NCBI GenBank assembly: GCA_018266735.1 | Contig: JAFDZT010000002.1 | Span: 712,023 to 776,022, forward strand | Source of the DNA: Bacteroidota bacterium | GTDB taxonomy: Bacteria > Bacteroidota > Ignavibacteria > Kapaibacteriales > Kapaibacteriaceae | Direction: 5' to 3' | DNA length: 64,000 nt | Shown: one piece after another, positions 1 to 8,956 of the stretch | How the letters are laid out: each line of letters starts with the position of its first letter | Numbering within the stretch: position 1 is the stretch's first letter | Translations under genes and position numbers: made by a program | The notes under the pieces: generated by a model | The model's input: only the letters and a program-made list of their open reading frames with translations | Database searches by the model: none | Told to the model about the DNA's origin: nothing

Positions 1-98
1 GTGTCGTAGGCAACGTTCTTGTAGGTAAGAAAGGTCTGCGCCTGTGTGTTCAGGCAGACCACAAGGCCAAGGAGGGCGGCAAGGACGGAACGGATCAT
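1..98 (-). CDS. N-terminus of a secreted protein, cut by the window edge
   Basis: Reading leftwards from the ATG at 98-96, the frame stays open to base 1 and encodes about 32 residues. They begin MIRSVLAALLGLVVCLNTQAQ: a basic residue, a hydrophobic core and an A-x-A-type cleavage site before Q, so this is a Sec signal peptide. The mature part starts TFLTYKNVAYD and is too short to assign. The gene is divergent from mgtE with 59 nt between start codons. The signal peptide matches those of other secreted proteins in the window (ending ..AQ). The function is unknown. Confidence 0.7.
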   Translation of the reverse strand, partial: MIRSVLAALLGLVVCLNTQAQTFLTYKNVAYD

Positions 99-145
99 AG
101 TGCCCCTTTGAGAAGAGATGACGGTAGGCGAACATACGGAAGAGT

Positions 146-153
146 TATCTTCG
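146..153 (+). promoter_or_regulatory. Candidate -7 element of mgtE (TATCTTCG)
   Basis: TATCTTCG resembles the Bacteroidota housekeeping -7 consensus TAnnTTTG and lies 4 nt before the mgtE ATG at 158. If used, transcription would begin at or next to the A of the start codon, giving a leaderless mRNA. The same arrangement recurs at other genes in the window. No TTG-like -33 box is obvious at the expected distance. Confidence 0.45.
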
Positions 154-157
154 CAGG

Positions 158-1534
158 ATGTACGGCAAACTCATCGCACCCGAGATCGAAGAACTCATTG
201 CGCATCGCGACTTCGCGACGATCCGCGATGTCTTCGTGGAATGGTCCCCTGTGGACCTGGCCGAGCTCGTGAGCGACCTGCGTGAGGAGTCGCGCGCCGT
301 GGTCTTCCGCCTCTTGCCGAAGGACATCGCTGCCGAGACGTTCTCGTATTGCGACCTCGAGACGCAGCAGGAGCTGTTGCATGATATGGCCAAGGAAGAA
401 GTGGCCACGATCCTCAACGACATGTCGCCCGACGACCGTACACAACTCTTCGAAGACCTGCCGGGCAATGTCGTCTCGGAACTGATCAACTCCCTCTCTG
501 CGGAAGAACGTGCCATTGCGCTCACGCTCTTGAACTATCCGGAGGACTCCGTTGGTCGTCTGATGACGCCGGACTATGTGATCATCAAGCGACATTGGAC
601 CGTGCAACAGGCACTGGACCACATTCGCAACTATGGCAAAGATTCGGAAACGTTGAATCTGCTGTATGTGACGGAGCATGGCACGCTCATCGACGAGATA
701 CGTATCCGAGAGATCCTCCTCTCGCCGCCCGATGCCCTTGTCGAGGATCTCATGGACTTCAAGGCAGAGTCGTTGCTCGTGACCGACGATCAAGAGACCG
801 CCGTGCAGTTGTTCAAGAAGCTCGACCGGTTCGCCATTCCCGTTGTTGATGCCGATCGCAAGTTGCTGGGCATCATCACCATCGACGATGTGCTCGATGT
901 AGCCGAAGAGCAGGCCACGGAAGAGATCCAAAAGTTTGGTGGTATGGAGGCGCTCGAAGAGCCGTACACAGCGACACCATTGCAAGAGGTGATCCGGAAG
1001 CGTGCGATCTGGTTGATGGTGCTCTTCATTGGTGAGTTGCTCACGGCCACAGCACTTGGCTTCTTTGAACACCAATTGGACAGAGCCGTCATCCTGACGT
1101 TGTTCTTGCCGCTGATCATCTCGAGTGGCGGGAACAGTGGCTCACAGGCCGCAACGTTGATCGTTCGCGCCATGGCCCTGGGAGAAGTTGGATTGCACGA
1201 GTGGTGGTTCGTGTTGCGTCGCGAACTCGTGAGCGGACTGAGTCTTGGCGTGATCCTCGCCGTCCTCGGCGTGATCCGCATCATCGGATGGAATGCCGTC
1301 TTCGGCACGTATGGAGATCACTACATCTTGGTCGCACTCACCGTGGGGTTCTCGCTCATCGGTGTTGTCATGTTCGGAACCATCACCGGTTCCATGCTCC
1401 CCTTCTTGATGAAGCGCCTGGGACTCGACCCCGCCACATCGTCCGCTCCCTTTGTTGCGACCCTCGTCGACGTGACCGGTATCGTGATCTACTTCACCAT
1501 CGCCACGATGCTGTTGACGGGCGTCCTCCTTTAA
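158..1534 (+). CDS. mgtE: Magnesium transporter MgtE
   Basis: 458-aa inner-membrane Mg2+ channel/transporter with the full MgtE architecture: a cytosolic helical MgtE_N domain (about 25-125), a pair of CBS domains (about 135-250), a linker helix and five membrane segments (about 283-455). The family signature LIISSGGNSGSQAATL is present, as is TLVDVTGIVIYF in the last helix, whose Asp (about residue 438) corresponds to the pore Mg2+ site. The length is typical. The N-terminal and CBS domains of this family close the pore when cytosolic Mg2+ is high. It appears monocistronic. A TATCTTCG box sits 4 nt before the ATG. No Mg2+ riboswitch fits in the 59-nt upstream gap. Confidence 0.95.
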   Translation: MYGKLIAPEIEELIAHRDFATIRDVFVEWSPVDLAELVSDLREESRAVVFRLLPKDIAAETFSYCDLETQQELLHDMAKEEVATILNDMSPDDRTQLFEDLPGNVVSELINSLSAEERAIALTLLNYPEDSVGRLMTPDYVIIKRHWTVQQALDHIRNYGKDSETLNLLYVTEHGTLIDEIRIREILLSPPDALVEDLMDFKAESLLVTDDQETAVQLFKKLDRFAIPVVDADRKLLGIITIDDVLDVAEEQATEEIQKFGGMEALEEPYTATPLQEVIRKRAIWLMVLFIGELLTATALGFFEHQLDRAVILTLFLPLIISSGGNSGSQAATLIVRAMALGEVGLHEWWFVLRRELVSGLSLGVILAVLGVIRIIGWNAVFGTYGDHYILVALTVGFSLIGVVMFGTITGSMLPFLMKRLGLDPATSSAPFVATLVDVTGIVIYFTIATMLLTGVLL

Positions 1535-1603
1535 TTTCCAACGTGTGAAACCTTCGCGCGTGCATGCCGTAGCGCCTCGATCACGTTTTCTTGAGGGCTC
1601 GTT

Positions 1604-4003
1604 ATGCTACGCACAGTTGTTTGCGTTGTCGGTGTTCTTGCAAGTGTTCTTCCTTCCATTGCTGCTCCGGTGCGCGTTCGCGGTCGCGTTGTCGATGCCC
1701 GCAGCCAACAGCCGTTGCCAAGCGCAAGCGTTGCCGTGATCGATCGTGCAACGGGACGCATCGATCACGGTGTGATCGCACAACGAACGGGAACGTTCGA
1801 GATCGGATCGGTGGTGCTTGGACAACACACCATCCGCGTCACGTATACAGGGTACGACACTGTAACGGTCGACCCTGCCACCTTCACACCCGACCTCGAT
1901 GTGGTCGACCTGCACGATGTGCCGGTCGCTCCAACGGAGCATACGACCGACGAAGTGGCCGTGGTAGCAGAGAAAGATCAGATAACGTACGCGCCGGGAA
2001 AGAAGGTCTTCAATGTCGACAAGTCGCTCACAACGGCCGGGGGCAATGCGCTGGACGTACTGCGACAAGTGCCCTCTGTGAATGTCGATGTGAACGGTGC
2101 CGTTACCGTACGCGGATCGGGAGCGGTGAACATCTACGTCGACAACAAGCCCATCACCGCCTATGGCGACCCGACGATGGTGCTGAAGAGTCTACCGGCT
2201 GCGGCAATGCAAACCGTGGAGGTGATCTCGAATCCCGGTTCGAAGTATGATGCCGAAGGTCAGGCTGGTATCCTGAACATCGTGCTCCGCAAAGAGCGGG
2301 AGCAAGGGCTGAACGGGACCACGATGCTGAATCTGGGACTGTTCGACAACTACAGCGGGCAGCTCAGTGGAAACTATCGCGATGCATCGGTGAACTACTT
2401 GGCATCGATCGACCTCGCAACAGCGAACGGACGTCGCTACAAGCGAGCCGAGTCGTGGTTCGACAACGGACTCTCCGTCTATCGCGACGGTGGAAGTCTT
2501 GCACAGAACACATCCGTGGTTGGAAAGGCAGGAGCAGAGATCACACTGTCGCAACACCATCGCATGTCGATAACAGGAGATCTTCAGTATTCCGGTGGCA
2601 CGTCGTCCGATCCATTCTATAGCACCATCACGTCTTCAACGGGTGCGGTCACGAATGCCACGCTCGATCAACATAGCGAGTCGGCCTTCGTTTCCGGCGG
2701 TGGGACCATCGACTATGCCTTTACGGACGATGTGCCAACGAACAAACTCACGGCCATGCTCATGGTGTTTCCGACAACGTTCGATGTCACGAGCACGTCG
2801 GAGAATTCATCGCCGCTGTACGGACGTCGTGCACGCACCTACGGCTCATCGATGTATGTTCAAGCGCAGTCCGATCTCAGCACGACCATCCACGATAGCA
2901 GTGTGGTGGAGGCAGGGGTCAAGGCGCTCCTGCAGACCATCGATTCCGACTTCCTATTCTCCAACGAGGATGCCGCAACCGGAGCATGGGTGCTCGACCC
3001 CACAACATCCAATGGAGCAGTTCACGTCAACAATGTGTATGCAGGATATGTGAACTACGCCAACAAGATCGGCGACCTTTCGTTGCAAGCCGGCCTGCGC
3101 GGTGAGTACACGGTGTACATGTATGAAGGCAGGAACGTCGGCTCGCAGAACTTTGCGCGCTCCTATGGCAATCTCTTTCCGAGTTTCGCATTGAGTTACC
3201 AACTCAGCGACGAAGGAAGTCTGAATTGGTCGTACAGTCGGCGCATCAATCGTCCCGACGATACGCAACTCAATCCCTTCCTCGATCGGTCCGACTCACT
3301 CAATTGGCGCACCGGGAACCCGGCTCTCCTCCCCGAGTTCACGAACTCCTTCGAGCTTGGATACTTGCATGCCATGCCGTCGGCCGTGCTCAATGCGGAG
3401 TTGTTCTATCGACACACCACCGACCACATCAACCTGCGGTTCCGTGAGCAGGTCGGTCCGGCCACCATTCTTGAACGTCCATACAACTTCGGCTATGCCG
3501 ACTCATACGGCGCATCGCTGTATGCCAATCTCGAACCCACGGATTGGTTGAAAGTGAACACGGAGGTCAGTTACTACGCGCAAGACGTTGTCGGCGACAT
3601 CTTCGATCAGCACTTTGAGAGTTACGGGCACGGATGGAATGCCAAGGCCTCGGCCATTGCGACATTACCCTTTGACGTGCGCGGACAACTCAACTTCGAC
3701 TACACCGCACCGCAAGTGATCCCGCAAGGATATCGCTACGCGTTCACGTTCATGAGCGTGGCATTGAACAAGCAGTTTCTCGACAGGGCACTCACCGTGG
3801 GTCTGTCGTGGACCGACCCATTCAATACGGCACGCTTCGGTGGTGTGGTGAACGGGCAAGGATTCTCGACCGAGCTCCTCAATCAGCGTGACTATCCGCT
3901 GGTCACACTGAGCGTCACCTATCGGTTGAACAACGCCCGCGCGCAGCAACAACGCGGCGTTCCCGGTGGTGCACTCATTGGTGGTTCTTCAAGCAAGATC
4001 TAG
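1604..4003 (+). CDS. TonB-receptor-like outer-membrane beta-barrel protein
   Basis: 799 aa. A signal peptide (about 1-20, ending SIAAP) is followed by a carboxypeptidase-regulatory-like/CNA-B domain (about 22-105, with RVVDARSQQPLPSASV and YTGYDTVTV) and a plug-like domain (about 125-230, with LDVLRQVPSVNVDVNG and GAVNIYVDNKPI). The rest is a long beta-barrel region of the outer-membrane beta-barrel family 3 type. This build is known from Bacteroidota TonB-linked receptors that take up substrates or siderophores. No SusD partner is adjacent, so the substrate cannot be named. Its stop codon overlaps the convergent stop of the next gene in the tetramer CTAG at 4000-4003. There is a short 69-nt gap after mgtE and no clear terminator. 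Confidence 0.85.
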   Translation: MLRTVVCVVGVLASVLPSIAAPVRVRGRVVDARSQQPLPSASVAVIDRATGRIDHGVIAQRTGTFEIGSVVLGQHTIRVTYTGYDTVTVDPATFTPDLDVVDLHDVPVAPTEHTTDEVAVVAEKDQITYAPGKKVFNVDKSLTTAGGNALDVLRQVPSVNVDVNGAVTVRGSGAVNIYVDNKPITAYGDPTMVLKSLPAAAMQTVEVISNPGSKYDAEGQAGILNIVLRKEREQGLNGTTMLNLGLFDNYSGQLSGNYRDASVNYLASIDLATANGRRYKRAESWFDNGLSVYRDGGSLAQNTSVVGKAGAEITLSQHHRMSITGDLQYSGGTSSDPFYSTITSSTGAVTNATLDQHSESAFVSGGGTIDYAFTDDVPTNKLTAMLMVFPTTFDVTSTSENSSPLYGRRARTYGSSMYVQAQSDLSTTIHDSSVVEAGVKALLQTIDSDFLFSNEDAATGAWVLDPTTSNGAVHVNNVYAGYVNYANKIGDLSLQAGLRGEYTVYMYEGRNVGSQNFARSYGNLFPSFALSYQLSDEGSLNWSYSRRINRPDDTQLNPFLDRSDSLNWRTGNPALLPEFTNSFELGYLHAMPSAVLNAELFYRHTTDHINLRFREQVGPATILERPYNFGYADSYGASLYANLEPTDWLKVNTEVSYYAQDVVGDIFDQHFESYGHGWNAKASAIATLPFDVRGQLNFDYTAPQVIPQGYRYAFTFMSVALNKQFLDRALTVGLSWTDPFNTARFGGVVNGQGFSTELLNQRDYPLVTLSVTYRLNNARAQQQRGVPGGALIGGSSSKI

Positions 4004-4635
4004 CGGCGCAGAATGCGCATCGCTCTCTGCAGTGCGATCATCAACAAGGTCGCACTGCAGAGGACCACGCCGAGCACGAGCACACCTTCCAACATCGTTG
4101 TCCCCGGTGTGGCGTTCATCGCTTCACGCATGTACTGCATGCCGAACACACCATGTCCGATCATGGATGCCGTGGCAAGCGAGAGAATGGCCGGCACGAC
4201 GATAAGTGGCGTCCATCCGGGACGCAAGAGTGCGAGGGCGGCGGGCACAAGAAGGGCCGGACCAGCCATCAAGTAAAAGGCAAAGGAGTTCAGTGTTTCC
4301 GGCGAAACCGTCACCGGTGCGGACGTGAGCAAGAGCGACGCCCAATGCGAGATGCTGATGGCACCACCGGTACCAAAGGCCACCACCACTCCCCACCTCG
4401 CCGCCTTCCCCGACATCGATTCCGTGCGGAAGTAGGCAGCGGCACCAAAGATCACAAGCACGGGCCCGTAGTAAGGGATGTACCAATGCATGAGCGGTGA
4501 GCGCAGAAGAACCAGCACTGCGCCTACGACGCCGATCAGCAGACCAATGTTCATGGTGGGCATGCCGATGGCCCGTGTGAACTCGCGCGCAAGGTCGAGG
4601 TTCGGCTTATCGGATCGAACATCTGCAGTTGTCAT
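4000..4635 (-). CDS. Multi-spanning membrane protein of unknown function
   Basis: 211 aa from the ATG at 4635, which is separated from the feoB stop by a single base (TGATATG). An upstream in-frame start inside feoB is possible but unlikely. About six hydrophobic segments are visible, for example MNIGLLIGVVGAVLVLLRS, YYGPVLVIFGAAAYF, LLVPAALALL and MLEGVLVLGVVLCSATLLMIAL; the N-terminus is short and cytosolic-looking. I recognise no family motif. Its place directly after feoAB suggests co-transcription and perhaps a link to iron uptake, but that is inference from position only. A final Arg-rich tail (RAMRILRR) fits a cytosolic C-terminus. Confidence 0.75.
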   Translation of the reverse strand: MTTADVRSDKPNLDLAREFTRAIGMPTMNIGLLIGVVGAVLVLLRSPLMHWYIPYYGPVLVIFGAAAYFRTESMSGKAARWGVVVAFGTGGAISISHWASLLLTSAPVTVSPETLNSFAFYLMAGPALLVPAALALLRPGWTPLIVVPAILSLATASMIGHGVFGMQYMREAMNATPGTTMLEGVLVLGVVLCSATLLMIALQRAMRILRR

Positions 4636-4636
4636 A

Positions 4637-6484
4637 TCATTGTGCGATGGTGAACACAAGGAACGATGCAGTATAGGCAAGAACGAACGTCATCGCAAAT
4701 GCAATGGCCGGCCATTTCCACGAGCCCGTTTCGCGCTTCATGATGGCCATGGTGCTCACGCATTGCAAGGCATAGACGTAGAAGGCAAGGATGGAAAGGC
4801 CGGTGGCAAGGGGAATGGTGGTATGGAGCACGGTGCGCAGCGGCACATCAGACTCACTCACATCGGCCGCATAGATCTGTCCCATCGCACTCACGAACGT
4901 TTCACGCGCCGCATACGAACTCAACACGCCAAGCGTGATCTTCCAATCGAATCCCAGCGGTGCGAAGAGTGGTTGAATGGCCTTCCCCACCGATGCCGCA
5001 TACGATCCTTCCATTTGCATCTGCGCTGCTTGCAGTGGTGGCGTATTCGCAGGGATCTCTGTGCGAGGAAGTGCTGTGAACACCCACAAGATCACCGAGA
5101 ACACCACGATCACCGTGCCTGCTGTTTTCAAGAAGTCCTTCGAGCGATTGTAGACCGTGATCCACAAACTCTTCCACGATGGCATACGATACGGTGGAAA
5201 CTCCATGAGGAAGGTGACCACGCCGCCTTTGAACATCGTGCGCTTGAGCAGCAACGCAATGAGAAGTCCACTCAATGCACCGGCCACATACAGTGCCGTG
5301 AGCACCACGCCTTGCACCGAGAGCACGCCCCAGAGCTGCGTGGCCGGGATACAGGCGCTGATGAGCAGTGCATACACAGGAAGTCGTGCACTACACGTCA
5401 TGAACGGCGTGGCCATGATGGTGGCCATGCGATCGCGGTACGAGGGAATGATGCGCGCCGACATGATGCCGGGGATGGCGCAGGCGAACGATCCGAGCAA
5501 TGGGATGAACGATCTGCCTTGCAGACCAAACAGTCCCATGAACCGATCCACCAAGAATGCCGCACGCGCCAAGTATCCGCACTCTTCGAGGATGGTGATG
5601 AAGACATTCAAGATGAGGATCTGCGGCAAGAAGACGATCACGCTGCCTACGCCGGCAATGAGTCCGTTGCTGATGAAGGAGGATAGCAACGTATCCCCCA
5701 TCGACGTGGCGATGCCTTCACGCACGGCACTCATGGCCGCATCGATGCCATCCATGAGCGGAGATGCCCACCAGAAGATCGACTGAAAGAAGAGCACCAT
5801 GACGACGATGAAGATCACCGTTCCAAGAATGGGATGCAGGAGCACTCGGTCGAGCGCCGCTGTGCGCAGATCCTGCTTGCCATGATGCCAGAATCGACGT
5901 TCCACATCGCGCGCCCAAATAAACCGCTCTTCGATAGTTGCCTCGGGTGGTACCACCACCGTGGGGACGCGTGCATCGTGCTCTGTCACAAGTGCGGCCT
6001 TCACATCACCGATGCCCAGACCTTTCGAGCCCACAACGGGAAGGATGCGCACACCGAACTCATGATACATGGAAATGTCGTCGAACCCGCCCCCTGCCGC
6101 CTTCACCGTATCGATCATAGTGATGCAGACAAGCATGGGAAGGCCAAGGGCGGCAAGCTGCGAGTAGAGCACAAGACACTTCTCGGGATTGCTTGCATTC
6201 ATCACGAAGAGGATGGCATTCGGTCGCGGGATCGATGGATGCACGCCGGTGAGCACATCCACGGTCATCTTCTCATCCTCTGAAACCGAAGCCAACGAAT
6301 ACGTTCCGGGCAGGTCGATCAGCGTGATGGATGTGCCGTCGTGTGTGACCGTACCCAGAAGCGGCTCGACCGTGACACCGGGATAGTTGCCAACGTGTTG
6401 TTGGAGTCCGGTGAGGACGTTGAAGAGGGTGGATTTTCCGGTGTTCGGGGTGCCGACAACGGCAATGGTGCGATCAGGCCGCAT
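4637..6484 (-). CDS. feoB: Ferrous iron transport protein B
   Basis: 615-aa inner-membrane Fe2+ transporter with an N-terminal GTPase domain. G1 is GTPNTGKST (11-19) and G3 is DLPG (57-60). The expected G4 is ITMID (121-125), where Thr stands in for the usual Asn. A helical GDI-like spacer follows, then the paired Gate/FeoB core with segments such as CGYLARAAFLVDRFM, LLGSFACAIPGIMSAR and TPFMTCSARLPVY, and the C-terminal membrane region. The start is set at the ATG at 6484, which overlaps the feoA stop by 11 nt and places the P-loop at the normal distance. It is translationally coupled to feoA. The length is within the family range. Confidence 0.95.
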   Translation of the reverse strand: MRPDRTIAVVGTPNTGKSTLFNVLTGLQQHVGNYPGVTVEPLLGTVTHDGTSITLIDLPGTYSLASVSEDEKMTVDVLTGVHPSIPRPNAILFVMNASNPEKCLVLYSQLAALGLPMLVCITMIDTVKAAGGGFDDISMYHEFGVRILPVVGSKGLGIGDVKAALVTEHDARVPTVVVPPEATIEERFIWARDVERRFWHHGKQDLRTAALDRVLLHPILGTVIFIVVMVLFFQSIFWWASPLMDGIDAAMSAVREGIATSMGDTLLSSFISNGLIAGVGSVIVFLPQILILNVFITILEECGYLARAAFLVDRFMGLFGLQGRSFIPLLGSFACAIPGIMSARIIPSYRDRMATIMATPFMTCSARLPVYALLISACIPATQLWGVLSVQGVVLTALYVAGALSGLLIALLLKRTMFKGGVVTFLMEFPPYRMPSWKSLWITVYNRSKDFLKTAGTVIVVFSVILWVFTALPRTEIPANTPPLQAAQMQMEGSYAASVGKAIQPLFAPLGFDWKITLGVLSSYAARETFVSAMGQIYAADVSESDVPLRTVLHTTIPLATGLSILAFYVYALQCVSTMAIMKRETGSWKWPAIAFAMTFVLAYTASFLVFTIAQ

Positions 6485-6713
6485 GGAGGAGTTCGACGTA
6501 GATCTGCAGGTTGCCGGAGGCACGGAACCCAAGGTGGGTGCGGTTCACGGTCAGCTCCATCGGTCCCCCGAGGAAGCCCTTGCGCACGATGGTGCACGTG
6601 GTGCCGGGCGTCATCCCGAGTTCCTGCACACGCAGAATGGCGCCGGCCTCGCCCTCGAGGCTGACGATCCTGCAGGGAGTGTTGACGGGGGCATCTTCAA
6701 TGCGGAGCGACAT
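6474..6713 (-). CDS. feoA: Ferrous iron transport protein A
   Basis: 79-aa SH3-like FeoA protein that works with FeoB in Fe2+ uptake. Family features: LxxxGAILRVQELGMTPGTTCTIV in the first half and GGPMELTVNRTHLGFRASGNLQIYVEL in the second, matching the usual FeoA layout (x-E-L-G-M-x-P-G and a final beta-strand with a conserved R and A). The ATG at 6713 is preferred; a TTG three codons upstream is also in frame. First gene of the feoAB operon. A TATATTTG promoter element and an overlapping inverted repeat lie 30-40 nt upstream. Confidence 0.93.
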   Translation of the reverse strand: MSLRIEDAPVNTPCRIVSLEGEAGAILRVQELGMTPGTTCTIVRKGFLGGPMELTVNRTHLGFRASGNLQIYVELLHAA

Positions 6714-6730
6714 GGGGATCAATTCGCTTG

Positions 6731-6747
6731 TTTGTACTTAGTCCAAA
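6731..6747. promoter_or_regulatory. Inverted repeat upstream of feoA, candidate metal-responsive operator
   Basis: TTTGTACTTAGTCCAAA is an inverted repeat of two 8-bp arms around a central T with one mismatch (TTTGTACT against TTTGGACT). It overlaps the candidate feoA -7 element and lies between feoA and the divergent polymerase gene. The shape resembles DtxR/MntR-family operators, which commonly repress feo genes under iron repletion; which regulator binds here is inference. Confidence 0.4.
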
Positions 6748-6751
6748 TATA
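6744..6751 (-). promoter_or_regulatory. Candidate -7 element of feoAB (TATATTTG)
   Basis: On the minus strand this reads TATATTTG, an exact match to TAnnTTTG. It is 30 nt upstream of the feoA ATG and partly overlaps the 17-bp inverted repeat, as expected for a repressible promoter. Confidence 0.45.
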
Positions 6752-6776
6752 AGGGATATCGGGCTCAGGACGATCG

Positions 6777-6783
6777 TAATTTG
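6777..6783 (+). promoter_or_regulatory. Candidate -7/-10 element of the polymerase gene (TAATTTG)
   Basis: TAATTTG ends 4 nt before the ATG at 6788. It is one base shorter than TAnnTTTG, so it is weaker than the other leaderless-type boxes in the window. No LexA-like palindrome is apparent. Confidence 0.25.
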
Positions 6784-6787
6784 CGGC

Positions 6788-8017
6788 ATGGCACTGCGCG
6801 CCCTCTTTGTGGACTTCAATTCCTACTTCGCTTCAGTGGAACAACAGGAGCATGAGGAACTGCGCGGCAAACCGATTGCCGTTGTGCCGGTGATCGCCGA
6901 CACGACCGTGGCCATTGCCGCATCGTACGAGGCAAAGAAGTTCGGCGTCACCACCGGCACCGTGATCGCCGAAGCAAAGAAGATGTGTCCGGACCTCATT
7001 CTCGTGCATGCCAAGCACGGCAAGTACATCGAATACCATCACCGACTCGTCGAGGCCGTCGAATCCTGTCTGCACGTGCAACGCGTGATGTCGATCGACG
7101 AAATGGTCTGCGACCTGACCGGTCGCATGCAAGACCGTGAGCGCGCCGTTGCCGCAGCGCTCGAGATCAAACAGAAGATCGCATCAACAGTAGGAACGGA
7201 ACTTCGATGCTCGATCGGTATTGGACCGAACACATTCATTGCCAAGCTGGCAAGCGACATGCAGAAACCCGACGGACTCACGGTGATCGAACAAGAAGAT
7301 CTTCCGCAGGCACTGCATCATCTTGAACTGCGAGACATCACCGGTATCGGCAAGCAAATGCACAAGCGCATTTGGAAGCAGGGCATCTATACCGTCGAGA
7401 TGTTATGTGCCGCAACCAAGGACCAGTTGCGCGCCGCATGGGGAGGGGTCGAGGGTGAACGGATGTGGGCAAGGTTGCGAGGCGAGAATGTACCCGTCAC
7501 CGAAACACACAAGACAACGGTTGGTCATTCTCACGTCCTCGAGCCATCGCTCCGCACACGCGACGGAGCGGCGGGCGTGATGCATCGTCTGTTGCAGAAG
7601 GCGGCCATGCGACTACGGTCGTATGAATTGCTTGCAGCAAACCTTGCGGTGAGGATCCGGTATCGCGACGGACAGAAATGGAAGGCCGACATGGACATCA
7701 CACCAACGCAAGACAGTATTCAGTTCACCGCTGTGTTGAACGCCATGCTCGATGCACGTCCGCACACCGACGCGCAACCCATCAGCGTTGCACTGTCGTT
7801 GAACAAACTCTCCCCCGTTGACGCCATCACCGTTCCCCTCTTTGCGAATACTGGTCCGGCCCGCGAGAAACTCAATGCCGCCCTCGACAAAATGAATTCG
7901 AAGTATGGCAAGAACACGCTCTACATCGGAGGAGCGCACGGTGCGCTGAGCAGCGCTCCTATGCGCATTGCCTTCACGCACATTCCGGATATCGAGACGG
8001 ATGATGATGCTGATTGA
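6788..8017 (+). CDS. Y-family (DinB/Pol IV-like) translesion DNA polymerase
   Basis: 409 aa. The palm signature ALFVDFNSYFASVEQ with catalytic Asp9 is followed by SIDEM at 102-106 (Asp104 and Glu105 as metal ligands). Next come the fingers/thumb motif LRCSIGIGPNTFIAKLASDMQKPDG, the helix-hairpin-helix LRDITGIGKQMHKRI, and a little-finger region up to the C-terminus (KYGKNTLYIGGAHGAL). These proteins copy past damaged template bases. It belongs to the DinB-like subgroup with FVDFNSYF and a C-terminal IGGAHGA segment rather than to classic E. coli DinB, so no symbol is given. Its stop abuts the convergent stop of the next gene (8017/8018) with no spacer. Confidence 0.9.
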   Translation: MALRALFVDFNSYFASVEQQEHEELRGKPIAVVPVIADTTVAIAASYEAKKFGVTTGTVIAEAKKMCPDLILVHAKHGKYIEYHHRLVEAVESCLHVQRVMSIDEMVCDLTGRMQDRERAVAAALEIKQKIASTVGTELRCSIGIGPNTFIAKLASDMQKPDGLTVIEQEDLPQALHHLELRDITGIGKQMHKRIWKQGIYTVEMLCAATKDQLRAAWGGVEGERMWARLRGENVPVTETHKTTVGHSHVLEPSLRTRDGAAGVMHRLLQKAAMRLRSYELLAANLAVRIRYRDGQKWKADMDITPTQDSIQFTAVLNAMLDARPHTDAQPISVALSLNKLSPVDAITVPLFANTGPAREKLNAALDKMNSKYGKNTLYIGGAHGALSSAPMRIAFTHIPDIETDDDAD

Positions 8018-8956
8018 TCACTGCCGTGCCTGCACAATGGCGTGCAGTGCGTCTTCGACGGACTGTCGTTCCGTGTACGTGAACATCGTGCGAAACAAGG
8101 ATGCATCCACAACGCAGTGTTGACGTCCATCAAAGTCGGTCGCATCTTCTTGCGATGCATCTACGGAGATGGTGCCTTGCCACCCTGCTGCCTTCGCTAC
8201 CATCTGATGCCATTGCAGCTCTGTGAAGGCCGTTGGTTCGGCGAACACATATGTGCCGGGGTGTTCCTGTGTGCAGGCAAGACAGATGGCATCTCCGACG
8301 TTGTTGACGGAACTGCGCGACATGCGAAACGATGCGAAGGTTGGAGGGAGATCGATGGTGTCGGTTCCATCCATCACATCGAGCAACGACTGCACACGAC
8401 GTTGATAATCGTCGATGCCGTAGACGGCCGGAAGTCGAATGACCGTACATGCCGTTCCAACATCGCTGGCATTCTGGAGGAATCGGCGCTCTGCCAGGAT
8501 CTTGTCGTAGTCATGCAGCGACGCCGGCATACCGGGAACGTCGCGATACGGATAGAGTCGCTCGCGCAACTTCGATGTTTCCGTGATCGGCTCGTAGTTC
8601 ACCTCGGCGATCACCCGCTTGTTGATCACATCCATGGCGTGATACACATCGATACTGCTGATGGCAACCACATGCGGAACGTGGTCGCCGATAGCGGAGC
8701 AGACAGTATCGACGTCCGCTTCGCCAAGCGGCATCATGTCGAGCAGGACATCGTAGCGATCGTCACGCACAATGCGCGACACGGCATCCCGATCCATGCG
8801 GTCGGCTCGGATCTCGCGCACATGGACATTCGTATTCGGCGTGTTGCCGCGATGCACAATGGTCACGTGATGACCATCACGCACGAGCGATGCCACGGCT
8901 GCCTTGCCGATGAAGCGCGTGCCGCCTAGGACGAGAACTTGCTTGGGTCGAACCAT
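8018..8956 (-). CDS. NAD-dependent epimerase/dehydratase-like protein (extended SDR)
   Basis: 312 aa with an N-terminal Rossmann motif VLVLGGTRFIGKAAV (about 8-20). The extended-SDR fold continues through VVAISSIDVYHAM. The GGTRFIG variant and the lack of a clear YxxxK pair resemble the CSP41-like/atypical SDR group, where catalysis is uncertain. A substrate cannot be assigned. The gene starts inside the 3' end of the peptide-binding lipoprotein gene (31-nt overlap), so the two are probably one transcript with coupled translation. No other sugar or nucleotide-sugar gene is adjacent. Confidence 0.8.
   Translation of the reverse strand: MVRPKQVLVLGGTRFIGKAAVASLVRDGHHVTIVHRGNTPNTNVHVREIRADRMDRDAVSRIVRDDRYDVLLDMMPLGEADVDTVCSAIGDHVPHVVAISSIDVYHAMDVINKRVIAEVNYEPITETSKLRERLYPYRDVPGMPASLHDYDKILAERRFLQNASDVGTACTVIRLPAVYGIDDYQRRVQSLLDVMDGTDTIDLPPTFASFRMSRSSVNNVGDAICLACTQEHPGTYVFAEPTAFTELQWHQMVAKAAGWQGTISVDASQEDATDFDGRQHCVVDASLFRTMFTYTERQSVEDALHAIVQARQ

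Noticed and set aside
99..157. Mg2+ riboswitch upstream of mgtE
   Set aside because: The 59-nt spacer is too short for known Mg2+ riboswitches and a promoter-like box sits 4 nt from the ATG.
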